NCBI GenBank assembly: GCA_945983195.1
Contig: CAMFSS010000085.1
Span: forward strand, 1-8,003
From: an uncultured Prevotellaceae bacterium
GTDB taxonomy: Bacteria; Bacteroidota; Bacteroidia; Bacteroidales; Muribaculaceae
Reading direction: 5' to 3'
DNA length: 8,003 nucleotides
Of the stretch, positions 1-6,327 are shown piece after piece; within the stretch, counting starts at the first letter, position 1; every line of letters begins with the position of its first letter. The notes beneath the pieces were generated by a model that saw only the letters and a list, made by a program, of their open reading frames with translations, did no database searches and was not told where the DNA came from. The translations under genes and the position numbers were made by a program.

Positions 1-267
1 CCAGCATTCAAGCACACCCAGCCGCGACAGAACGGACCTGAAATCGACGGCTTCACTCCCGACCAGCGATTCTTCATATCGTATGCCAATGGGCGGAAGG
101 GAAATATCTCGAAAGAGGAGATTCTTCGTCGCACCAAGACCGACCCACACTCGCTCGGCAAGTGGCGCGTGAACGCATCGTTGCGCAATATCGAGCCTTT
201 CTTCAAGGCATTCGACATCAAGGAGGGCGACCCGATGTATCGTGCCGACCGTGTCACCATCTGGTAA
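1..267 (+). CDS. pepO: M13 family metallopeptidase (PepO/neprilysin-like), C-terminal end only
   Basis: This is the last 88 codons of a gene whose beginning lies before the window; reading frame 1 is open from base 1 to a TAA at 265-267. The text matches the C-terminal lobe of M13 zinc endopeptidases: IDGFTPDQRFFISYA (residues 15-29 of the fragment), then TDPHSLGKWRVNASLRN, ending in a terminal Trp as the family normally does. His50 and Arg56 of the fragment keep the six-residue spacing of neprilysin His711 and Arg717, which stabilise the transition state and bind substrate. The zinc-binding HExxH site would lie upstream, outside the window. Bacteroidales relatives are usually exported lipoproteins or periplasmic peptidases acting on peptides, but the signal region cannot be seen here. 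A strong terminator follows 82 bases after the stop. The family call is firm; pepO is the customary symbol rather than a demonstrated orthology. Confidence 0.9.
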   Translation, partial: PAFKHTQPRQNGPEIDGFTPDQRFFISYANGRKGNISKEEILRRTKTDPHSLGKWRVNASLRNIEPFFKAFDIKEGDPMYRADRVTIW

Positions 268-349
268 AATTTGGGAAAAACGTAGATAAATCTGCTGAAT
301 TACAGGCGGATGAATCATAGGTGGGGCGTTGTCAGACTATGCTCCCGAC

Positions 350-392
350 AAAACACCCTTGCTGCAAAATAATTGTGGCAAGGGTGATTTTC
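350..392 (+). terminator. Intrinsic terminator hairpin after the M13 peptidase gene
   Basis: A perfect 9-bp stem pairs CACCCTTGC (354-362) with GCAAGGGTG (378-386). It can extend inward through TGC/GTG (two wobbles) and AA/TT to a five-base AATAA loop (368-372). Outward, past one A-A mismatch, AAA (350-352) pairs with TTT (388-390). The 3' side runs into ATTTTC, a short U tract, and the 5' side carries AAAA, so the element could work in both directions. It lies between the peptidase stop and the dnaN promoter, where it would insulate the two units. No folding energy was computed. Confidence 0.8.
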
Positions 393-401
393 ATGTCGTT
401 A

Positions 402-413
402 AATACCGGTATT
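402..413. promoter_or_regulatory. Perfect 12-bp palindrome AATACCGGTATT, possible operator
   Basis: The twelve bases are exactly self-complementary, and the symmetry stops at the flanking A401/C414. The site lies between the terminator and the dnaN promoter, about 53 bases upstream of the -33 element. A dimeric regulator site is the natural guess, but no family was recognised. A 12-bp palindrome can occur by chance, so this is recorded as a candidate only. Confidence 0.3.
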
Positions 414-466
414 CTGCCATTTTTTGAAAATTTAAGGGTGTGGCGAAGCGGATTTTCGGGGAATTG

Positions 467-498
467 ATTGGTAGATTGGTGGAAATTTGCTATTTTTG
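467..498 (+). promoter_or_regulatory. Bacteroidota-type promoter of the dnaN operon
   Basis: The -7 element TATTTTTG (491-498) matches the Bacteroidota consensus TAnnTTTG exactly. The -33 element is ATTG (467-470), three of four bases of TTTG, with a 20-base spacer, within the usual range. Transcription would begin at about 504-506, giving a leader of roughly 60 bases before the dnaN ATG at 565. This promoter probably drives dnaN through the rRNA methyltransferase gene. The start site is inferred from element spacing, not observed. Confidence 0.75.
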
Positions 499-506
499 TG
501 AGTTAA

Positions 507-531
507 TTGGGCGTGGAATGGCTGCGCCCGA
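507..531 (+). promoter_or_regulatory. Hairpin at the start of the predicted dnaN leader RNA
   Basis: GGGCG (509-513) pairs perfectly with CGCCC (525-529). The stem extends inward through T-G and G-T wobbles to a G516-C522 pair around a five-base loop, and outward through T508-G530 and T507-A531, for about ten pairs. It begins only a few bases after the predicted transcription start and has no U tract, so it is not a terminator. It could protect the 5' end of the mRNA or influence translation. The function is inferred. Confidence 0.45.
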
Positions 532-564
532 CGTAATGAATTGAAAATTAAAAAATATAGCTAT

Positions 565-1680
565 ATGAAATTTAATATCCCGAGTAAACAGTTATTCAGC
601 AATCTGTCGGTGCTGAGCAAGGTTATAAACTCAAAGAATACCATTTCGATTCTCGACAATTTCCTTTTCACCCTTGATGGTGACCACATCACAGTGATGG
701 CAAGCGACCAGGAAACCACAATGACAGCACGAATGGAAGTGTTTGATGCAGAAGGCGAAGGGTCATTTGCAGTGAACGTGAAGAATATGCTTGAGCTACT
801 CAAGGAACTTGCCGACCAGCCAGTTACGTTCAATGTCGACGACGAGCGTTTTGAGATTAATCTTGAATATCTCAACGGACACTCCAACTTCGTTGGCATC
901 GACGGTGCCGAGTTCCCCCAAAAGGACGATCCAAAGGGGAACGTTACAGCAATGAAGCTGCCTATAGGCGAGGTACGCAAGGGAATAGAGCGCACCATTT
1001 TTGCCGTAGGCACTGAGGAGATTCGCCGAATCATGATGGGTATCTATTGGGATATAAAGCCGGAGAGCATCACATTTGTGGCTTCGGACACACACAAGCT
1101 GGTGCGCTACCGCAATGAGAAGCTGCAATCGGGTGTGACAACATCGTTTATCCTGCCGACAAAGCCGGCTTCGATACTCAACAACATACTTGCCAAGAGC
1201 GAGGGCGATGTGGCAATGGTGATCGACGAAAAGAGCGCATCGTTCACCACCGACAACTTCTCACTCACTTGCCGCTTCATCAACGGCCGCTATCCCAACT
1301 ACGAGTCGGTAATTCCGAAGAACAATCCATACGAAATGCTTGTTGACCGCCAGATGCTTCTCAATGCAGTTCGCCGTGTGTCGGTATTTGCAAGCGTAGG
1401 CGGACTCGTCAAGCTCGACTTGAAGGAGATAGAGGTGAAAATCAATACTCAGGACGTTGACTTCTCGACATGGGCAGAGGAGGTTATTCCGTGCGACTAC
1501 AAGGGTCAGGACATGGTAATCGGCTTCAACGATGCAAAGGTGATAGAGATACTCAACAACTTGCAGTGCGACAATGTGAAGCTCACGCTGAGCGACCCGT
1601 CGCGTGCAGGAGTGTTTATCCCGGAGAAGAACGAAGATGGCGAGGATTTGCTCATCTTGCTCATGCCAATGATGATTTAA
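565..1680 (+). CDS. dnaN: DNA polymerase III sliding clamp (beta subunit)
   Basis: The product is the ring-shaped clamp that dimerises around DNA and tethers the replicative polymerase and other clamp-binding proteins. It is 371 residues, in line with Bacteroidota clamps of about 374, and collinear over three repeated domains (about 1-120, 121-245 and 246-371). Visible family marks are MKFNIPSKQLFSNLSVLSKV at the N-terminus, ASDTHKLVR at 173-181 (E. coli ATDGHRLA region), NGRYPNYESVIP at 240-251, and the tail MPMMI at 367-371, equivalent to E. coli MPMRL, which helps form the ligand pocket. The ATG at 565 was chosen because the family begins MKF; an in-frame TTG at 541 would add eight residues unlike the family. 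No Shine-Dalgarno sequence is seen; the leader before the start is A/T-rich, usual in Bacteroidota. It is first in its operon; the next gene starts 9 bases after its stop. Confidence 0.97.
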   Translation: MKFNIPSKQLFSNLSVLSKVINSKNTISILDNFLFTLDGDHITVMASDQETTMTARMEVFDAEGEGSFAVNVKNMLELLKELADQPVTFNVDDERFEINLEYLNGHSNFVGIDGAEFPQKDDPKGNVTAMKLPIGEVRKGIERTIFAVGTEEIRRIMMGIYWDIKPESITFVASDTHKLVRYRNEKLQSGVTTSFILPTKPASILNNILAKSEGDVAMVIDEKSASFTTDNFSLTCRFINGRYPNYESVIPKNNPYEMLVDRQMLLNAVRRVSVFASVGGLVKLDLKEIEVKINTQDVDFSTWAEEVIPCDYKGQDMVIGFNDAKVIEILNNLQCDNVKLTLSDPSRAGVFIPEKNEDGEDLLILLMPMMI

Positions 1681-1689
1681 GGAAAAGAA

Positions 1690-2454
1690 ATGGAACTGAA
1701 CTTAAGAAACCCGCTGATATTCTTCGACCTGGAGACCACAGGTGTAAGCTCAGCGAAGGACAAGATAGTGGAAATCTCCTACATCAAGGTGTATCCAAAC
1801 GGAAAGGAGGAGAGCAACACCATAAGAATCAATCCCGGGCGTCACATACCCGAGGAGGCAACGGCAATTCACCATATCACCGACGACGACGTGAAGGACT
1901 GCCCCCATTTCAAGGATGTGGCAAAGGAGCTTAGCCGTGTGTTTGAAGGCTGCGACATAGCAGGCTTCAACAGCAACCGCTTCGACCTTCCGCTGCTTGT
2001 GGAGGAATTTCTCAATGCCGGAGTCAACATCGACATGACGAAGCGCAAATTCATTGATGTGCAGACCATTTTCCACAAAATGGAGCAGCGCACGCTCGTT
2101 GCCGCCTATAAGTTCTACTGCGGCAAGAATCTGGAGGACGCACATTCAGCCGATGCTGACACACGCGCCACCTACGAGGTGCTGAAGGCACAGCTCGACC
2201 GATATCCTTCGCTCCAGAACGATGTTAACTTCCTCTCGGAGTTCTCTACGCAGAACAAGAATGTGGACCTTGCCGGCCGCATCATCTACAACGACAAGAA
2301 TGTGGAGGTGTTCAACTTCGGCAAGCACAAGGGACGTGCAGTAGAGGAGGTGTTCCGCATCCTCGACCGCGGCTACTACGACTGGATGATGCAGGGCGAT
2401 TTTCCACAGAACACAAAGAATGTGATTACCAACATCAAGCTGCGCTGCAAGTGA
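1690..2454 (+). CDS. DnaQ/epsilon-like 3'-5' exonuclease (DEDDh) with ExoX-like C-terminal domain
   Basis: A 254-residue DEDDh exonuclease expected to remove 3' nucleotides from DNA with two metal ions. All catalytic residues are visible: Asp13 and Glu15 in FDLETTG (Exo I), Asp99 in AGFNSNRFDLPLL (Exo II), and His152 and Asp157 in HSADAD (Exo III). After the catalytic domain (about 8-170) comes a linker, then a small C-terminal domain at about 207-251 beginning FNFGKHKGR, resembling the C-terminal module of exodeoxyribonuclease X. Such genes are often labelled DNA polymerase III epsilon subunit, but this one has no polymerase domain, and whether it is the replicative proofreader is unknown. 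A Shine-Dalgarno-like AAGGA (1679-1683), overlapping the dnaN stop, fixes the ATG at 1690. The stop overlaps the coaBC start by one base, indicating coupled translation. The linker contains QNDVNF (176-181), a candidate clamp-binding motif. Confidence 0.92.
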   Translation: MELNLRNPLIFFDLETTGVSSAKDKIVEISYIKVYPNGKEESNTIRINPGRHIPEEATAIHHITDDDVKDCPHFKDVAKELSRVFEGCDIAGFNSNRFDLPLLVEEFLNAGVNIDMTKRKFIDVQTIFHKMEQRTLVAAYKFYCGKNLEDAHSADADTRATYEVLKAQLDRYPSLQNDVNFLSEFSTQNKNVDLAGRIIYNDKNVEVFNFGKHKGRAVEEVFRILDRGYYDWMMQGDFPQNTKNVITNIKLRCK

Positions 2455-3659
2455 TGATGAAAGGAAAACATATAATTCTCGGCATTTGCGGCGGTATAGC
2501 TGCCTATAAGTCGGTGTATCTGCTCAGACTGCTTGTAAAGGCCGGGGCAGATGTGCAGGTGGTGATAACACCGGCAGGGAAGGAGTTTATCACTCCTGTA
2601 ACACTGTCATCGCTCAGTGGACACCCCGTGATAAGCGAGTTTTTCACTGCCAACACAGGCAGTTGGAACAGCCACGTAGACCTCGGACTTTGGGCAGATG
2701 CCATGGTGATAGCCCCTGCAACGGCTTCCACCATAGGCAAGATGGCAAATGGCATTGCCGACAATATGCTTGTGACCACCTATCTGTCGGCCAAGTGCCC
2801 GGTGTTCCTTGCTCCTGCGATGGATCTCGACATGATGGCACATCCGAGCACCTCACGCAATCTTGAGCTGCTTCGAAGCTACGGCAACCACATAATAGAG
2901 CCGGGAGTGGGTGAGCTTGCAAGCCACCTGGTAGGAAAGGGGCGAATGGAGGAGCCGGAGAATATCGTGAAGGCGATGGAGGCATACTTTGCATCGAAGT
3001 GCGACCTTTCGGGGCGTCGTGTGCTGATTACCGCCGGACCGACCTACGAGCGCATCGACCCGGTGCGTTTCATCGGCAACTATTCGTCGGGAAAGATGGG
3101 ATTTGCCATTGCAGAGGAGTGTGCACGCCGTGGGGCAGAGGTTACGCTTGTGAGCGGTCCGGTGTCGCTCAAATGCAGCAATCCGCACATAAAGCGCATA
3201 GATGTGGAGTCGGCGCGCCAGATGCTTTCGGCAGCCGGTGAGGCATTTGCCGGGAGCGATGTAGCGATAATGTGCGCTGCCGTGGCCGACTACTACGTAG
3301 AGAACCAAGCCGACAGCAAGATAAAGCGCGAGAACAACGAGATACCGCAAATCAAGCTACAGCGCAATCCCGACATAGCGGCTACACTCGGCGCAAACAA
3401 CCGACCGGGACAGGTGCTTGTGGGATTTGCCCTTGAAACCGACTACGAGGCTGTGAACGCCAAGCTGAAAATAGAGAAGAAGAATCTCGATTTCATAGTC
3501 CTCAATTCGCTTCGCGACAAAGACGCATGTTTCGGAACCGACACCAACAAGGTTACCATAATAAGCCGCGACGGCAGCGAGAAGCCGTTTGGGCTTAAGC
3601 CGAAGGCTGATGTCGCCAAAGACGTTGTCGATGAAGTGGTTGCACGGTTACAGAAATAA
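2454..3659 (+). CDS. coaBC: Bifunctional phosphopantothenoylcysteine decarboxylase / phosphopantothenate-cysteine ligase
   Basis: This cytoplasmic enzyme joins cysteine to 4'-phosphopantothenate and then decarboxylates the product to 4'-phosphopantetheine, two middle steps of coenzyme A synthesis. The 401-residue length and two-domain layout match E. coli Dfp (406). The N-terminal FMN-binding CoaC domain (about 1-180) has GGIAAYK, His74 in SHVDLG (E. coli His75) and APATA. The CoaB domain (about 185-401) has ITAGPT, Asn209 in GNYSSGKMGFA (E. coli Asn210), CAAVADY and Lys289 opening KIKR. Oddly, the E. coli Asn125 position is Asp124 (PAMDLDM) and the Cys158 position is Ser157 (ELASHLVGKGRM), both reached without gaps. 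I believe these changes are shared by other Bacteroidota but could not check. The start is ATG 2454 (TGATG overlap with the exonuclease stop); ATG 2457 is equally possible. DUF4835 follows 24 bases downstream. Confidence 0.95.
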   Translation: MMKGKHIILGICGGIAAYKSVYLLRLLVKAGADVQVVITPAGKEFITPVTLSSLSGHPVISEFFTANTGSWNSHVDLGLWADAMVIAPATASTIGKMANGIADNMLVTTYLSAKCPVFLAPAMDLDMMAHPSTSRNLELLRSYGNHIIEPGVGELASHLVGKGRMEEPENIVKAMEAYFASKCDLSGRRVLITAGPTYERIDPVRFIGNYSSGKMGFAIAEECARRGAEVTLVSGPVSLKCSNPHIKRIDVESARQMLSAAGEAFAGSDVAIMCAAVADYYVENQADSKIKRENNEIPQIKLQRNPDIAATLGANNRPGQVLVGFALETDYEAVNAKLKIEKKNLDFIVLNSLRDKDACFGTDTNKVTIISRDGSEKPFGLKPKADVAKDVVDEVVARLQK

Positions 3660-3683
3660 ATGTTTGCAAGATAGAAGTTATTG

Positions 3684-4604
3684 ATGATGAAACGATTGGC
3701 ACGATATATACTTGTGGTTTTGGCTGCACTGGCAGGCGTAGGCATGGCTTGCGCCCAGGAGCTGAAGTGTGATGTGGAAATCAACAGTACACAGATTCAG
3801 AACACGTCGAAAGAGGTGTTCACCACTTTACAGCAAGCCATAGCCGACTATATGAACACCACAAAGTGGACCGATGCCCAATTCAGCGCGAATGAGAAGA
3901 TTGAGTGCCGCATGTATTTCACCATCAAGAGCTACACTGACAATTTGATGTCGGGCGACCTGCAAGTGCAGTCGAGCCGACCGGTCTACAACAGCAGCTA
4001 CACCACCACGGTGCTGAACTTCAAGGACACAAAAATCGAATTCACCTATCAGGAGAATGAACCGCTGATCTACTCTGAGACCACTATGGAGAGCAATCTG
4101 ACGGCGATACTCAATTTCTATGCATTCATGATAATAGGACTTGATTTCGACACCTTCTCACTGAAGGGCGGTGACCCATATTATGAGAAAGCAGCAAATG
4201 TGGTGCGAATGGCGCAGAGCAATGGCGAGAGCGGCTGGAAGGCATTTGAAGACACCAAGAACCGCAGTGCCGTGCTAAGCGCATTCACCGAAGGCAACAC
4301 ATCGGGCATCCGCAATATCTTCTACAACTACCACCGCCGCGGACTCGACGAGATGGCGCTGAGTGTAGACAAGGGGCGTGCCATGGTGACGCAGACGCTT
4401 GAGATGCTGGCGAAGGTGTTTGAAGTGGCACCGATGAGCGTGTGCCTCTCGATGTGGAAAGATGCGAAGCTCGACGAGATAGTGAATATCTATTCAAAGG
4501 CCGGACAGACGGAGAAGGACAAGGTGTATGACCTGCTTTATCCACTCTATCCGACAGAGCAGACCCGACTGATAAAGATAAAAGAGATAGAAAAGGATTT
4601 TTAA
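3684..4604 (+). CDS. Secreted DUF4835 family protein (PorD-like)
   Basis: The product is a 306-residue exported protein. Residues 1-24 form a Sec signal peptide: basic MMKRLARY, a hydrophobic core, and an ACA-Q cleavage site, giving a mature N-terminus QELKCDVEIN. A Cys lies near the site, but the preceding GMA is a poor lipobox, so signal peptidase I cleavage is preferred. The mature part shows QELxxxVxIN, then QTxxxxF-like and YxxTTWTDAQF-like segments, and RMYFTIKSY, typical of the DUF4835 family, which in Bacteroidota lies between coaBC and recN. No transmembrane segment or enzymatic motif is evident beyond the signal. From memory, some annotations call the family type IX secretion protein PorD; its biochemical role is not established and nothing in this window tests it. 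The start could be ATG 3684 or the adjacent ATG 3687. It sits 24 bases after coaBC and 22 before recN, so it is cotranscribed by position. Confidence 0.82.
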   Translation: MMKRLARYILVVLAALAGVGMACAQELKCDVEINSTQIQNTSKEVFTTLQQAIADYMNTTKWTDAQFSANEKIECRMYFTIKSYTDNLMSGDLQVQSSRPVYNSSYTTTVLNFKDTKIEFTYQENEPLIYSETTMESNLTAILNFYAFMIIGLDFDTFSLKGGDPYYEKAANVVRMAQSNGESGWKAFEDTKNRSAVLSAFTEGNTSGIRNIFYNYHRRGLDEMALSVDKGRAMVTQTLEMLAKVFEVAPMSVCLSMWKDAKLDEIVNIYSKAGQTEKDKVYDLLYPLYPTEQTRLIKIKEIEKDF

Positions 4605-4626
4605 GCCGAAAGAGAGCTGACTTGCC

Positions 4627-6285
4627 ATGCTGAAATCACTAAAAATATCAAATTTCGCCATAATTGACCGACTCGAAATCGACTTCGAGAAGGGATTTAC
4701 GACAATCACCGGCGAAACAGGTGCCGGAAAGTCGATAATGATGGGTGCACTGTCGCTGATACTTGGCGGGAAAGCCGACCTAAAGGCAATACGCAATGCC
4801 GAGCGCAAATCGGTGATTGAAGCTACATTCGGCATTGAGGAATATGGCTTGAAGCCACTGTTTGAAGCCAACGACATCGACTACGATGACGAGGAGTGCA
4901 TAATGCGCCGCGAGATAGCTGCGAGCGGACGCTCGCGTGCGTTCATCAACGACACTCCGGTGACGCTTCAGGCGATGCGCGACATTACGATGCGCCTTGT
5001 GGACATTCACTCGCAGCACAGCAACCTGCTGCTGTCGCAGAGCGACTATCAGCTCGGCATACTCGACAGCATAGTGGAGGACAAGAGCGTGCCGGAACGC
5101 TACACAGCCGAATATGAACGCTACACCCGGATGTGCAGCCGCTTGAACCACTTGAAGGCTGAGAACCGCCGCCGCAAAGAGGAGGAGGACTACATACGCT
5201 TCCAGCTCGACCGACTTCAGGAACTAAAACTCACCGAAGGTGAGGATGTGGAGCTTGAAGCCGAGGAGCGCAAACTGAGCAATGTGGCTGAGATAAAGGG
5301 CGCGCTGTGGGAGTCGGAGGAGCTGCTTTCGGGCGAGGGTAGGTCGGTGATTGCCGACGTTTCGCAGATGAGGCAGCGAATGAGCCGCATTGCCGAGGTT
5401 TACGCCGATGCCACAGAGATTGCCGAGCGCATGGAGTCGATGCTGATAGACCTAACGGACATCAACCGAACAATAGCAACGATGCAGAGCGGCCTTGTGG
5501 ACAACCCCGAGGAGCTTGTTCGCGTGCAGGAGCGGCTTAATGCCATATATGCCCTTGAAACAAAGCACAAAGTGGGCAGTGCCGACGAGCTGATAGCATT
5601 GCAGCGTGGATTTGAGGCTCAGCTTGCCGAAATCGACAACAGCGACGAGGAGATAGTGGCACTTGAGCGTGAGGTGGCAGAGCAACGTGAGATTGTGGAG
5701 GAGCTTGCCTCCAGAATGCACGAAATGCGCCTCAAGGCAGCCTACACATTCTGCTGCGAGCTGCTCCGAGAGGCTACGCCATTGGGTATGAAGAATCTGC
5801 AATTCAAGATAGAGTTCAGCACAGTGCCGCTGTGCGCGGCCGGCACCGATGCTGTGCAATTCCTCTTCTCATTCAACAAGCAGCAGGCTCTCATGCCGGT
5901 GGCATCGTCGGCATCGGGAGGTGAGATTTCCAGGCTTATGCTATGTGTGAAGTCGATAATTGCCAGAAGCATGAAGTTGCCCACCATCATTTTCGACGAG
6001 GTTGATACCGGAGTGTCGGGCGACATAGCCAACCGCATGGGCGAACTTATGCGCGGAATAGCGAAAGGCATTCAGGTGATAACCATCACCCACTTGCCCC
6101 AGGTGGCAGTGAAGGGCGATAACCACTACAAGGTGTACAAACAGGACTCTGCCGATGCTACATTCACGTCGATAAGGCATCTGAGTGCCGAGGAGCGAGT
6201 GCGCGAGATAGCCGGAATGCTCAGCGGAGAGGCAATTGACGATGCGGCACTGGCAAATGCACGGTCGCTTTTGGGCGAGAGGTGA
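4627..6285 (+). CDS. recN: DNA repair ATPase RecN
   Basis: RecN is an SMC-like ATPase that acts at DNA double-strand breaks, helping RecA-dependent repair by holding DNA ends or sister chromosomes together. The protein is 552 residues, almost the same as E. coli RecN (553). The N-terminal ATPase half has Walker A GETGAGKS (29-36) and the family segment VDIHSQHSNLLLSQ. The middle is charged and predicted coiled coil, mainly about 158-225 and 325-375, forming the two arms. The C-terminal half has the ABC signature SASGGEISRLML (428-439), Walker B IIFDEVDTGVSG (454-465) and the switch His489 in TITHLPQVA. All catalytic motifs look intact. The ATG at 4627 begins MLKSLKISNFAIID, matching the family start. 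No promoter or SOS-type box was recognised in the 22-base gap upstream, so it is probably transcribed from the dnaN promoter, unlike the LexA-controlled recN of E. coli. Confidence 0.96.
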   Translation: MLKSLKISNFAIIDRLEIDFEKGFTTITGETGAGKSIMMGALSLILGGKADLKAIRNAERKSVIEATFGIEEYGLKPLFEANDIDYDDEECIMRREIAASGRSRAFINDTPVTLQAMRDITMRLVDIHSQHSNLLLSQSDYQLGILDSIVEDKSVPERYTAEYERYTRMCSRLNHLKAENRRRKEEEDYIRFQLDRLQELKLTEGEDVELEAEERKLSNVAEIKGALWESEELLSGEGRSVIADVSQMRQRMSRIAEVYADATEIAERMESMLIDLTDINRTIATMQSGLVDNPEELVRVQERLNAIYALETKHKVGSADELIALQRGFEAQLAEIDNSDEEIVALEREVAEQREIVEELASRMHEMRLKAAYTFCCELLREATPLGMKNLQFKIEFSTVPLCAAGTDAVQFLFSFNKQQALMPVASSASGGEISRLMLCVKSIIARSMKLPTIIFDEVDTGVSGDIANRMGELMRGIAKGIQVITITHLPQVAVKGDNHYKVYKQDSADATFTSIRHLSAEERVREIAGMLSGEAIDDAALANARSLLGER

Positions 6286-6327
6286 CAGATGTGGCCGGCA
6301 AAGACAGGATTATAAATTTTGAGAAAT

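Noticed and set aside
329..351. TTGTC/GACAA inverted repeat before the terminator
   Set aside because: Only five pairs around a 13-base loop, and it competes with the much stronger hairpin at 350-390.
541..564. Upstream in-frame TTG start for dnaN adding eight residues
   Set aside because: The added residues do not resemble clamp N-termini, while the ATG at 565 gives the expected MKF start and family length.
1470..1934. 154-codon plus-strand frame spanning the end of dnaN and start of the exonuclease
   Set aside because: It overlaps two confident genes in another frame and its translation is low-complexity and basic, with no family match.
2853..3350. 165-codon open frame on the minus strand inside coaBC
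   Set aside because: It lies antisense to a well-recognised gene, has no recognisable protein family, and is explained by the codon bias of coaBC.
3659..3666. AATGTTTG as a possible -7 promoter element before the DUF4835 gene
   Set aside because: The leading TA is missing and no TTTG lies at the correct -33 distance; read-through from upstream is simpler.
6313..6321. TAAATTTTG as a promoter for the rRNA methyltransferase gene
   Set aside because: The internal spacing is one base too long, there is no -33 element at a suitable distance, and transcription would start at or after the start codon.
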